In this document: one piece after another, positions 27,891-35,899 of the stretch
How the letters are laid out: each line of letters starts with the position of its first letter
How positions within the stretch are numbered: position 1 is the first letter of the stretch
Assembly (NCBI RefSeq): GCF_041080795.1
Contig: NZ_CP129674.1
Coordinates: 2,046,001-2,110,000, forward strand
Direction: 5' to 3'
Source of the DNA: Bifidobacterium sp. WK041_4_12
GTDB taxonomy: Bacteria > Actinomycetota > Actinomycetes > Actinomycetales > Bifidobacteriaceae
DNA length: 64,000 nucleotides
The notes under the pieces: model-generated
Seen by the model: only the letters and a program-made list of their open reading frames with translations
Told to the model about the DNA's origin: nothing
The model's database searches: none
Position numbers and translations under genes: made by a program

Positions 27891-28571
27891 CTACCCACGA
27901 GCGCTTAGGGGACCTGCCCAATCCAGGCTTTTCTCACGCGCAGACTTGACTTCCTCCTCCGGAAGATGCCTTGCAGGCAGCGTCTGCGGCTTGAACGGGT
28001 ACTTCACCGCACGCTTCTTCTCGTATGCGGTGATATCCGCCTCGTGCTGCAGCGTGAGGTCGATGTCGTCGAATCCATTCATCAAACGCCAGCATGTGTA
28101 GTCGTCAACCTGGAACGGCAGGGTCACGTCGGCGCATTCGACGGTCCGGGTCTGCAAATCGACAGTGATGCTTCGTCCGGGTTCCTCTTCCAGCAGCTTC
28201 CACAGCAGTTCGATGGATTCCATCGGCATGATTGCTGCCAGAACGCCGTTCTTGGCAGTATTCCCATAGAAGATGTCGGCGAAGCGAGGGGCTATGATCA
28301 CGCGGAAACCATAGTCGTGCAAGGCCCAAACCGCGTGTTCGCGCGATGATCCGATACCGAAGTCGGGGCCGGTCACCAGAACCTTGCCGTCTGCATATTC
28401 CTTCTGGTTCAGCACGAATGAAGGGTCGCGCCTCCATGCGTAGAACAGGGCATCCTCAAAACCAGACTTGGTCACCCGCTTCAAGAATACGGCAGGAATG
28501 ATCTGATCCGTATCCACGTTTGAGCGCCTCAATGGCACTCCAGTTCCCGTGATTACCGTGAGCTTTTCCAT
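27891..28571 (-). CDS. leuD: 3-isopropylmalate dehydratase small subunit
   Basis: 226-residue swivel domain of isopropylmalate isomerase, partner of LeuC in leucine synthesis. VDTDQIIPAVFLKRV and GPDFGIGSSREHAVWAL are the family motifs, followed by FADIFYGNTAKNG. The C-terminus is extended with a basic KKRAVKYPFKPQTLPARHL segment. ATG follows GAAGGAAG. Directly downstream of leuC with a 120-bp gap. Confidence 0.96.
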   Translation of the reverse strand: MEKLTVITGTGVPLRRSNVDTDQIIPAVFLKRVTKSGFEDALFYAWRRDPSFVLNQKEYADGKVLVTGPDFGIGSSREHAVWALHDYGFRVIIAPRFADIFYGNTAKNGVLAAIMPMESIELLWKLLEEEPGRSITVDLQTRTVECADVTLPFQVDDYTCWRLMNGFDDIDLTLQHEADITAYEKKRAVKYPFKPQTLPARHLPEEEVKSAREKSLDWAGPLSARG

Positions 28572-28691
28572 GAACAGCTTCCTTCACATGGTCTGTTGCT
28601 GCGATGTTGCGTGCAGTTATACGTTCTTACAGTTATTGTTGGTGCCTGCGTGAAGCCGGACTTGCATCGTGATCACGCATTTTCGATGCAA

Positions 28692-30095
28692 CTAAAGATC
28701 CGCAGGGCTGCTGATCGTTCCTCGAATTGCCGTTGCGGCGGCAACGATAGGCGAAGCAAGATGAGTCCGGCTTCCCTTGCCTTGACGTCCTTCGAAATTA
28801 CGATTCGAAGTCGAGATTGACCGCTCTCCAGGAACCATCTTGTCGGCGTTCATGCCCAGGCACATCGAGCATCCGGCGTTGCGCCATTCCGCCCCGAACT
28901 CAGTGAACACCTTATCGAGCCCTTCGTGTTCTGCCTGCAAACGTACACGAGATGATGCGGGTACCACAAGGACTCTATGAATATTCTTCGCCTTATGATT
29001 ACCTTTCATGATATGAGCGGCGGCGCGCAAATCCTCGATGCGCCCGTTCGTGCATGACCCTATGAATACGGTGTCTACCGCAATCGACTTGATCGGCATG
29101 CCCGGCTTCAATCCCATATACGCGAGTGCACTGCTGGTGGCTCTGCGCTTGTCTGCGTCTGCGATGCTGTCGGGAACGGGAACGGTCTCGTTGATTGGCA
29201 GACCCTGACCCGGGTTCGTGCCCCAGGTTACGAATGGGGACAGTTCGCTGGCGTTCAAATCCACGACCTTGTCAAACACAGCATCGTCATCGGTTTTCAA
29301 GGTCTCCCAATATTCGACTGCCTTGTCCCACATCTCACCTTCAGGTGCGTGCGGACGTCCCTGCAAGTAGTCATACGTAGTCTGATCGGGAGCAATCATG
29401 CCGGCTCTGGCACCTGCTTCAATCGACATGTTGCAGATGGTCATGCGCGCTTCCATGGAAAGCGCACGAATCGCGCTGCCACGATATTCGATAACGTGCC
29501 CCTGACCACCGCCGGTACCGATTTTGGCGATGATGGCTAGAATGATGTCCTTCGATGAAACACCTTGCGGCAACTTTCCTTCAACATTGACCGCCATGGT
29601 CTTGAATGGCTTCAGACTCAAGGTCTGCGTCGCCATGACATGCTCGACCTCAGAGGTGCCGATTCCAAACGCGAGAGCGCCGAAGGCCCCATGCGTGGAC
29701 GTGTGCGAATCACCGCATACGATGGTCATTCCGGGCTGTGTGAGGCCAAGCTGCGGCCCAACCTGATGCACTATGCCCTGGTCTGCATCACCCAAGGGAT
29801 GCAGTCTCACGCCGAATTCCTTGCAATTGCGCTCAAGCGTTGAAATCTGCTTTGCCGAAGTCTTGTCGGCAATGGGCTGATCTATATCGACCGTCGGAGT
29901 GTTGTGGTCCTCGGTTGCGATGGTGAGATCGAGTCTGCGCAGCCCGCGGCCAGCCAGACGCAGACCTTCAAATGCCTGTGGGCTTGTCACTTCATGCATC
30001 AGTTGGAGATCAATGTATATAAGGTCTGGAGACCCTTGTTCACCTTTACGAACCAAGTGGTCGGCCCAGACTTTCTCAGCCAAAGTTGTTCCCAT
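28692..30095 (-). CDS. leuC: 3-isopropylmalate dehydratase large subunit
   Basis: 467 residues, aconitase-type [4Fe-4S] enzyme converting 2- to 3-isopropylmalate. Cluster Cys are in FIGSCTNGR and AGCSMCLGMN; CGDSHTSTHGAFGALAFGIG and the C-terminal NRNFEGRQGKGSRTHLASP are also typical. The start is ATG 30095 with AGGTGG 5 bp upstream; a GTG 9 bp earlier is in frame. Divergent from the IclR-type regulator, with a shared 146-bp control region. Confidence 0.97.
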   Translation of the reverse strand: MGTTLAEKVWADHLVRKGEQGSPDLIYIDLQLMHEVTSPQAFEGLRLAGRGLRRLDLTIATEDHNTPTVDIDQPIADKTSAKQISTLERNCKEFGVRLHPLGDADQGIVHQVGPQLGLTQPGMTIVCGDSHTSTHGAFGALAFGIGTSEVEHVMATQTLSLKPFKTMAVNVEGKLPQGVSSKDIILAIIAKIGTGGGQGHVIEYRGSAIRALSMEARMTICNMSIEAGARAGMIAPDQTTYDYLQGRPHAPEGEMWDKAVEYWETLKTDDDAVFDKVVDLNASELSPFVTWGTNPGQGLPINETVPVPDSIADADKRRATSSALAYMGLKPGMPIKSIAVDTVFIGSCTNGRIEDLRAAAHIMKGNHKAKNIHRVLVVPASSRVRLQAEHEGLDKVFTEFGAEWRNAGCSMCLGMNADKMVPGERSISTSNRNFEGRQGKGSRTHLASPIVAAATAIRGTISSPADL

Positions 30096-30138
30096 CTCAA
30101 CCACCTATCCTGCACCATAGCCTGCAATCTGAATATGT

Positions 30139-30153
30139 GCATGGCAACCATGC
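30139..30153. promoter_or_regulatory. Candidate operator between leuC and the IclR-type gene
   Basis: Perfect inverted repeat GCATGGCAACCATGC (6-3-6) in the middle of the divergent spacer. In related Actinobacteria an IclR-family protein (LtbR in Corynebacterium, NdgR in Streptomyces) binds the leuCD promoter region; this is the best palindrome for such a site here. Confidence 0.45.
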
Positions 30154-30241
30154 TCCATATGTATGTCTCTTACCAGAGTATGAAGCGTGCTCCGAAAAAT
30201 GGACTTTTGCATTTCACATAATGAGATGGCATAATCCAGTT

Positions 30242-31075
30242 ATGACATCTCCATCTGCGTATCCCAATGACAACGATCTTCGTCCATATGACTCTCCCGT
30301 AAGCACTTCCGCGAGTACCAAGAACATCAAGAACTCAGATATTGAAGGCGAAGCCATTCATTCTGGAGTCGGCGTTCTGGACAAGACGGTTCGAATTCTG
30401 GATGCACTGGAGTCTGGCCCCGCAACGCTCGGCCAGCTGGTTTCCTCGACGGGCCTGGCACGGCCAACGGCACACCGACTGGCAATAGCACTGGAACGTC
30501 ACCGATTCGTTCTGCGAGACCTGCATGGACGATTCGTTCTCGGGTCTCGATTCGCCGAACTTGCAGCCGCAGCCGGCGAGGACCGCCTGCTTACGGCCGC
30601 AGGGCCTATCCTGCAGACCTTGCTCGACCGTACTGGAGAATCCGCTCAGATCTTTCGTCGTCAGGGAGAGCAGCGGGTCTGCATTTCTGCGGTTGAGCGC
30701 AGCAGCGGTCTGCGTGATTCCATTCCCGTGGGAGCCATGCTTTCCATGGAGGCAGGGTCGGCTGCCCAGATTCTTCTCGCCTGGGAAGATAGCGACCGCG
30801 TTCATCGTGGCCTGCGGCATGCCAAGTTCACTGCGGCAAAGCTCGCAGCCGTGAGAAAGCGCGGATGGGCTGAATCGTCAAGCGAACGTGAACGGGGTGT
30901 CTCTTCCATTTCTGCCCCGATTCGCAATGCAAGCGGCAATGTGATTGCCGCCATCTCGATTTCAGGCCCTACCCAGCGCCTGACTTCCACGCCCGGTCGT
31001 CACTTTGCCCCTCTGGTCATGGCTGCCGGCAAATATCTGAGCGACAGCCTTGTGAAAGCCTCGAACAGCAACTGA
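30242..31075 (+). CDS. IclR-family regulator, probable leuCD regulator
   Basis: 277 residues from ATG 30242. The N-terminal winged helix spans roughly 43-95 (TVRILDALESGPATLGQLVS, then ARPTAHRLAIALE recognition helix), the C-terminal IclR effector domain carries DSIPVGAMLSMEAGSAAQIL and ISAPIRNASGNVIAAISISG. Gene order with divergent leuCD matches the NdgR/LtbR arrangement, so it probably controls leucine synthesis. No ribosome binding site is evident and CATAAT lies about 8 bp upstream of the ATG, so the mRNA may be leaderless. Confidence 0.88.
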   Translation: MTSPSAYPNDNDLRPYDSPVSTSASTKNIKNSDIEGEAIHSGVGVLDKTVRILDALESGPATLGQLVSSTGLARPTAHRLAIALERHRFVLRDLHGRFVLGSRFAELAAAAGEDRLLTAAGPILQTLLDRTGESAQIFRRQGEQRVCISAVERSSGLRDSIPVGAMLSMEAGSAAQILLAWEDSDRVHRGLRHAKFTAAKLAAVRKRGWAESSSERERGVSSISAPIRNASGNVIAAISISGPTQRLTSTPGRHFAPLVMAAGKYLSDSLVKASNSN

Positions 31076-31152
31076 CACTCGTCTTGCCTGTCGTTGCAAG
31101 GTCTGCAAGCGGCTTCCTCGTGCATGCCCTGCAACCGATCCGGTGAGTTTGG

Positions 31153-32637
31153 CTAGCCTCGATGCCCGAATTTGCGCAGTGAGGCGACAATCGCAGCCAG
31201 AGTTGCAGCGCTTCCTGCCAGAAATCCTGGTTTGCGCAGAAGATTCACGGCATCCCCGGTCGATGACGGAATATAGCTCATGGCAAAGGTATACGCACGG
31301 TGAGAACGCGGCTTACCCACCAGATCGCCGAATTCCAACAGCTGCGTTCGGGGATTGTCCGGGTGACGAATGTCGAATTCAAACATGCGCGCAGCACGCT
31401 TGCGAGGTGCCGGACCGTAGGATCCAAATCCACAGGTTGGCGTCGCGCCCAGCATGATGTCTTCGTATGTTCCAACGAAGCCATTGCGGTGATCGTGGCC
31501 GGCAAAGACCGCGGAGTAGCCGTGTGACTGCTTCAGGATGTCGAATTCGCCGCAATCCACATCGGAGCAGCTGATGCCTTCGCCGAGATAGCTACCAGGC
31601 AAGGTCTTCTCGGAATCCAGCACATAACATTGCTTGTCATAGCGGCGGTAGCCCTGCACGGCATAGGCCGTGGTGGACGCAACCGGCTTGAGCAGAGCGT
31701 AGAACTGCGGAAGTGGCATATGTTGGAACACGACGGACTTGGCTCCTATCGAATGCGGAAGCTGTCTGAGGAATCGCAGCCCTTCGGCGCTCGGATTGCC
31801 ATATCCGCCTTCCTTCGCGTAGTCGCCTGAATTCAGGAGCACAACGCCCATCACATTGCTGCGTCCGTCCTCGTCACTCACCGGTAGGGCAAAGGTACCG
31901 GGTTCGCAGGCATATGCAATCTGATCTGGCAGACCAGCCCCGGCCATTGAGCGCGGACGCTCAGGCTGCGCAATCGTGGATTCTGGATTCAAGCATCCCG
32001 GAAATTCACGGTAGAGTGCGTCCATCTGCGCAGTATCCAAACCACATTGGAAGTCATGGTTGCCGTAGGTCACGGCAAAGGGAATGCCCCGATCGACGAT
32101 GGGGGCGAGGAACTGCTGCATGCTTCGACGGACCATGTCTCGCGTGCGGGCGATGTCGCGCCTATGCTCGTCATCTTCGAAATTGTCGGCGAGCGCTGTG
32201 GCGGCATTCGCATCGTCAACAGAACCGGCTGAGCCTTGATTTCTGCCGTCATCGCCGCTGTTCGGCTGCGAAACCCCTTGGAGGGCGTTGCCGACCCACG
32301 AGCTTACGCTGCGCCCAGCTGCATAGACCCCATCCCAGGCAGTCGACCAGCGACGCTTACGAAATGTTCGCGAATATGCTGCATCATATCCGGCAATCTG
32401 GTTGCCGGACAGCACGACGAGATCGGGGCGGGCAGCATCGCACGCCGCATCGATAAGGCTTACGGTATCGGGCGAAATCGTCGGCCCATCCTGAATGTCC
32501 GCCAACTGCAGCACCCTGAACTTGCCCGAATGATGAAATTGCAAACGACCTAGCCGCGCTGAAATCGATACCGGAACACGCTCATTGTGCTGCTCAGTTG
32601 TTGTGACTTGGTGACCCGAGAGACGACTTTCAATCAT
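31153..32637 (-). CDS. Calcineurin-like metallophosphoesterase
   Basis: 494 residues. Motifs in order: VLQLADIQDG (first metal site, DxH changed to DxQ), VVLSGNQIAGYD (GD box changed to GN), TYGNHDFQ, FQHMPLPQF and VFAGHDHRNGF. These fit the metallophosphoesterase branch resembling purple acid phosphatase 28-like proteins; substrate unknown. A polar insert lies around 105-150. The C-terminal 35 residues (KPGFLAGSAATLAAIVASL) could be a membrane anchor, but no signal peptide is seen at the N-terminus. Convergent with the IclR-type gene. Confidence 0.85.
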   Translation of the reverse strand: MIESRLSGHQVTTTEQHNERVPVSISARLGRLQFHHSGKFRVLQLADIQDGPTISPDTVSLIDAACDAARPDLVVLSGNQIAGYDAAYSRTFRKRRWSTAWDGVYAAGRSVSSWVGNALQGVSQPNSGDDGRNQGSAGSVDDANAATALADNFEDDEHRRDIARTRDMVRRSMQQFLAPIVDRGIPFAVTYGNHDFQCGLDTAQMDALYREFPGCLNPESTIAQPERPRSMAGAGLPDQIAYACEPGTFALPVSDEDGRSNVMGVVLLNSGDYAKEGGYGNPSAEGLRFLRQLPHSIGAKSVVFQHMPLPQFYALLKPVASTTAYAVQGYRRYDKQCYVLDSEKTLPGSYLGEGISCSDVDCGEFDILKQSHGYSAVFAGHDHRNGFVGTYEDIMLGATPTCGFGSYGPAPRKRAARMFEFDIRHPDNPRTQLLEFGDLVGKPRSHRAYTFAMSYIPSSTGDAVNLLRKPGFLAGSAATLAAIVASLRKFGHRG

Positions 32638-32933
32638 GCTTCCAGCCTACTTCACTTCGCATCGCCATGCGAATATATGGCCTTAAGCTTCTTGAACACG
32701 CGGAATCCGTGCATGATACACATGAGTGTCGCAGCATTGCACGTTTGATAGTGCGCGTTGATTATTGTGCGGTGAATACTGCGCGGTACATACTGCGCGT
32801 TCAATCTCGACTCATATGGTTAGGCAAACGCAGAGGAACCATCTGAGTGCAAGAATTTGATGACGGTTGATTCAATGATGCCTGATTCTATGACGCCTGT
32901 TCAGACATGGCGTCTGTTCAGAGCGTCACCTGG
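32638..32933. other. Spacer with degenerate short repeats
   Basis: 296 bp without a supported gene. Two patches are repetitive: TGTGCGGTGAATACTGCGCGGTACATACTGCGCG (shown only as its units TACTGCGCG, about 32756-32805) and units of TGATG/TGACGCCTG (about 32858-32905). They resemble the short reiterations found at protein termini elsewhere in the window. Confidence 0.4.
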
Positions 32934-33191
32934 TCAGAATGTTATGACGAATCGGTAATCGCGGCCGCTGAGAACGCTGTCGATATACTCGTCCAGATCC
33001 GATTTGGTGAAATTCACACCAATGTCGCGAAAACCGCGAGCTGCCTTGGTCTTCAATTCGTAAGCTGGAACCGTGGAAACATTTGCTCGGAAGCTTTTGT
33101 CTTCGGCGCTGATGCTTCTTGCCAGCTGCCACTTTTGTGTTTTGTTTGATTGTATTCTCATACCTGTATGCATAGTTATGTCTTTTCTCAT
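32934..33191 (-). CDS. Possible small protein, unrecognised
   Basis: Open frame of 85 codons (75 from ATG 33161), ending in SGRDYRFVITF. Composition is ordinary for a cytoplasmic protein (FRDIGVNFTKSDLDEYIDSVL would form an amphipathic helix), unlike the basic shadow frames nearby, and no gene overlaps it. There is no good ribosome binding site and I recognise no family. It could be a real small gene or the remnant end of a longer one. Confidence 0.35.
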   Translation of the reverse strand: MRKDITMHTGMRIQSNKTQKWQLARSISAEDKSFRANVSTVPAYELKTKAARGFRDIGVNFTKSDLDEYIDSVLSGRDYRFVITF

Positions 33192-33492
33192 CCACTATCT
33201 ATCGACGCATGCTGAGCGTCGCTACATATTTCTTATTGTTCTTTTTCCAACAAACCTCAGTACCGGTCCCTCCGGCACATCCCTCTGCTATCAACCATGA
33301 CTATACACTCCATTCTTTCATTATGGGAGAAACGCGATGAAATCCATCTTCAGACAGGATGAACGAGGGATGAACCGTGACATTTTTCACGCTACGAGCG
33401 CATAACCGTGTTGGTGCTGGACAGCGCATCTGAGATGTCTAGCATGGTTTGGGTAAGTATTGTCAGCCGATTTGAGAGAGGTGTTACGTTTT
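33192..33492. other. Spacer before the small acidic gene
   Basis: 301 bp upstream of the 70-residue protein gene. A ribosome binding site GAGAGAGG lies just before the ATG at 33493. T-rich stretches occur around 33217-33250. I see no gene and no firm promoter. Confidence 0.35.
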
Positions 33493-33705
33493 ATGACCGA
33501 GAACACAGCCGAGAACGCATCAGGCAGCGACCAGAAAAAGGTTAATGGAGTCCCGTTGAGCAATGCCCCGGTTCCTTCAAATCCTCAGATTCCTACAGTG
33601 AAAAAGGGTTCCAAGAAGGACACTCCCATCGAAACGCCAGCTACCGCCAATCAGGTGAACTACGATGTTCCTCCTGCAGATCAGGATGCAGCAAACCAGA
33701 ACTGA
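33493..33705 (+). CDS. Small hydrophilic protein, unrecognised
   Basis: 70 residues from ATG 33493: Asn/Pro/Asp/Gln-rich, no Cys or Trp, with VKKGSKKDTPIETPATANQ in the middle and a C-terminus QDAANQN. It looks intrinsically disordered. Support for being real: GAGAGAGG upstream, codon pattern unlike its reverse strand, and a textbook Rho-independent terminator 40 bp after the stop, so it is probably a monocistronic gene. I do not recognise the family. Confidence 0.6.
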   Translation: MTENTAENASGSDQKKVNGVPLSNAPVPSNPQIPTVKKGSKKDTPIETPATANQVNYDVPPADQDAANQN

Positions 33706-33743
33706 TTGCGACAGGTCTGAAGATAGATCTGAACCAAGCCAAC

Positions 33744-33776
33744 AAGCACTCGCCGATTTCGGCAGGTGCTTTTTTG
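33744..33776 (+). terminator. Rho-independent terminator after the small protein gene
   Basis: AAGCACTCGCCGA and TCGGCAGGTGCTT pair around a TT loop with one mismatch, followed by TTTTT. It closes the transcription unit of the 70-residue protein. Confidence 0.85.
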
Positions 33777-33902
33777 TTGCCACGTATCAGCAGTGCCGAA
33801 AAATGCGTCTGCCCCACGCTTGCGCTCAAGGTTGGAACTCAAGGCCGGAACTCAAGGTCCGGCAGTCGTATTTGCTGCCATATTGCTGAGCGCTGATTTG
33901 TG

Positions 33903-33918
33903 TTGGAGTGCACTCCAA
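33903..33918. promoter_or_regulatory. MerR-type operator
   Basis: Perfect 16-bp palindrome TTGGAGTGCACTCCAA, 18 bp upstream of the MerR/aldo-keto reductase start. GGAGT/ACTCC arms are typical of MerR operators of the aldehyde and electrophile-responsive group, placed in the promoter spacer. Probably the autoregulatory site of the fusion protein. Confidence 0.75.
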
Positions 33919-33935
33919 GTCATACCATCAGAACC

Positions 33936-35354
33936 ATGATGGAGAAACATCCTCGATTGATTTCCATTGGTGACATGGCTGCGACAACAGGTTTGACACC
34001 AGATACCTTGCGCTATTACGAGCGTGCAGGACTCATGAGGGACACAGTCGCTCGCGATGCGAACCAAAGGCGCCTCTATGATCCTACCGATGTGCGTTGG
34101 GTGTCATTCCTTGCAAAACTGCGTTGTTCACGCATGCCAATCGGCATGATCAAACGCTACGTCCAGCTCGCCCGCCAAGGGGATGTAACCGCCCACGAGC
34201 GCCTTGCACTCCTGCAGGAACACCGTAGACGGCTGTTGGAGAGCATGAGCAGTCAACAGCATGCGCTTGACGCCATCGACAGAAAAATCAGCCTATATCA
34301 GCAGATGGGAGAAAGTTTCATGCTTCACAGTACAAGAATTGGGAACAGCAACATTCACGTCGGCATCATCGGATTGGGGTGCATGGGCATGTCCGCATTC
34401 TATACGGGTGCCGGCCAAGACGAAGATGAATCCATTCGCACCATTCGACGGGCTGTCGAGCTGGGTGCCACACTCATCGACACTGCAGAACTCTATGGGC
34501 CATACAAGAACGAGGAACTGGTTGGACGAGCCTTGCAGGGCATCCGCGATCAGGCAGTCATCGCCACCAAGTTCGGCACCATATCCCACCTCGATGGGGA
34601 TGCCAACCGCTACGACGGACGACCTGCGAATATACGTTTGGCCGTGGAAGGCTCGCTGAAACGTCTCAACACCGATCACATCGACCTGTATTACCAGCAT
34701 CGGCCCGATCCTGACACTCCAATCGAAGAGACGGTCGGCGCACTGGCCGAGCTGATTCAAGAAGGCAAGATACTCGAATATGGACTGTCCGAAGCCAGCG
34801 CAGACACGATTCGACGCGCCAATGCCGTGCATCCGGTTGCAGCGGTTGAAACCGAGTACTCGCTGTGGAGCAGGGACGTGGAGGATGAGGTGCTTCCCAC
34901 ACTCCGAGATCTTGGCATCACACTGGTTCCCTATTCGCCGCTGGGGAGAGGCTTCCTCACCGGACATATCAATGACCTGAGCCAGCTTGACCCCAATGAC
35001 ACTCGGCGCTCCAATCCTAGGTTCGCTCAGGGAGCCTTGGACGCCAACATGGCCATCGTGAAACAGGTGAAAAGCATCGCCGCAACGCTCAATGCGACCC
35101 CTGCACAGGTTGCGCTCGCATGGATTCTGTCCAAAGGCGAAGAGCACCATGACATCATTCCCATTCCTGGAACCCGTCACAGGAATCGTCTCGAAGAAAA
35201 TCTTGCTGCCGCCGCCATCCATCTGACCGCCGAACAAGTCAGCAGTCTTGACAATCTGCCGCGCCCCACCGGCAATCGATATCTTGACATGACTCATATG
35301 ACCGGAATTGACATGGCTCATGCGAACAGCGAATCTGGCCATGCCTCCAAGTAA
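33936..35354 (+). CDS. MerR regulator fused to aldo/keto reductase
   Basis: 472 residues from ATG 33936 (a second ATG follows directly). Residues 9-125 are a complete MerR unit: winged helix (SIGDMAATTGLTPDTLRYYE), wing region and the long dimerisation helix to ISLYQQMG. Residues 138-450 are a full aldo/keto reductase with tetrad Asp182, Tyr187, Lys212 and His255, YSPLGRGFLTG and IPGTRHRNRLEEN. MerR genes of this kind usually neighbour a reductase gene; here both are one chain. A perfect operator palindrome precedes it. Likely role: sensing and reducing a reactive carbonyl, by inference. The C-terminus ends in a His/Met-rich reiterated tail. Confidence 0.9.
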   Translation: MMEKHPRLISIGDMAATTGLTPDTLRYYERAGLMRDTVARDANQRRLYDPTDVRWVSFLAKLRCSRMPIGMIKRYVQLARQGDVTAHERLALLQEHRRRLLESMSSQQHALDAIDRKISLYQQMGESFMLHSTRIGNSNIHVGIIGLGCMGMSAFYTGAGQDEDESIRTIRRAVELGATLIDTAELYGPYKNEELVGRALQGIRDQAVIATKFGTISHLDGDANRYDGRPANIRLAVEGSLKRLNTDHIDLYYQHRPDPDTPIEETVGALAELIQEGKILEYGLSEASADTIRRANAVHPVAAVETEYSLWSRDVEDEVLPTLRDLGITLVPYSPLGRGFLTGHINDLSQLDPNDTRRSNPRFAQGALDANMAIVKQVKSIAATLNATPAQVALAWILSKGEEHHDIIPIPGTRHRNRLEENLAAAAIHLTAEQVSSLDNLPRPTGNRYLDMTHMTGIDMAHANSESGHASK

Positions 35355-35380
35355 CCCAACCGTGCCGATTTCGGCATCTA

Positions 35381-35500
35381 AGCGCTCATTGTGAACTTCA
35401 CGAAGTATAGAACCCATAAATCGATGGAATCCAAGCCATTTCAGCCCCAATTTTGCCCCTTTTGAGGCTTGTATACTTCGTGAAGTTCACAATGAGCGCT
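35381..35500. repeat. Palindromic element family A, copy 3
   Basis: 120 bp with 29-bp perfect terminal inverted repeats: AGCGCTCATTGTGAACTTC begins the left arm, which continues ACGAAGTATA; the right arm 35472-35500 is its exact complement. The centre is not related to copies 1 and 2 beyond a few bases. It follows the MerR/AKR gene and faces the tRNA cluster. Confidence 0.9.
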
Positions 35501-35553
35501 GCAGGGTCCTTGATGGGGGTGTTAGAGCGTGGGAGAGTGGGTCAGAGAATGAA

Positions 35554-35586
35554 AAAGCCCTGCGGCGTTTGTGGCTGCAGGGCTTT
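35554..35586 (-). terminator. Terminator of the tRNA transcript
   Basis: On the minus strand AAAGCCCTGC and GCAGGGCTTT form a 10-bp perfect stem with a 13-nt loop, followed by more T. It lies 8 bp past the tRNA-Gln 3' end. Confidence 0.85.
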
Positions 35587-35594
35587 CGTATTTG

Positions 35595-35666
35595 CTGGGG
35601 TACCTGGACTCGAACCAAGAACAACTGAACCAGAATCAGCCGTGTTGCCAATTACACCATACCCCA
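35595..35666 (-). tRNA. tRNA-Gln (anticodon CTG)
   Basis: 72-nt cloverleaf: acceptor TGGGGTA/TACCCCA, D arm GTGT...ACAC, anticodon stem GCTGA/TCAGT with loop TTCTGGT, T arm CTTGG-TTCGAGT-CCAGG, discriminator G. The 3' CCA is not encoded. It is 41 bp downstream of tRNA-Glu. Confidence 0.95.
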
Positions 35667-35707
35667 ATATGAGCGAATCACTCACAAATGTGGATGATAC
35701 GCCTACG

Positions 35708-35780
35708 TACCCCCAACCGGATTTGAACCGGTGTTACCGCCGTGAGAGGGCGATGTCCTAGGCCGCTAGACGATGGGGGC
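35708..35780 (-). tRNA. tRNA-Glu (anticodon CTC)
   Basis: 73-nt cloverleaf: acceptor GCCCCCA/TGGGGGT (first pair G-U), anticodon stem TCGCC/GGCGG with loop CTCTCAC, T arm with TTCGAAT, discriminator A. The 3' CCA is not encoded. It follows gltX, the synthetase that charges it, on the same strand. Confidence 0.96.
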
Positions 35781-35899
35781 GTATTCCATAATTATTCAAT
35801 TATCCGCTGACTCTCGCATCGCATGCAGTCGAAACCATCGTAAATCGACAGAATCCTTGCATCCAAGCAAAAAGCACAGCGGATAAAAAATATACCTGC

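Noticed and set aside
34293..35450. 385-codon minus-strand frame under the MerR/aldo-keto reductase fusion
   Set aside because: It is a reverse shadow; the plus frame carries both MerR and AKR motifs, an operator and a start.
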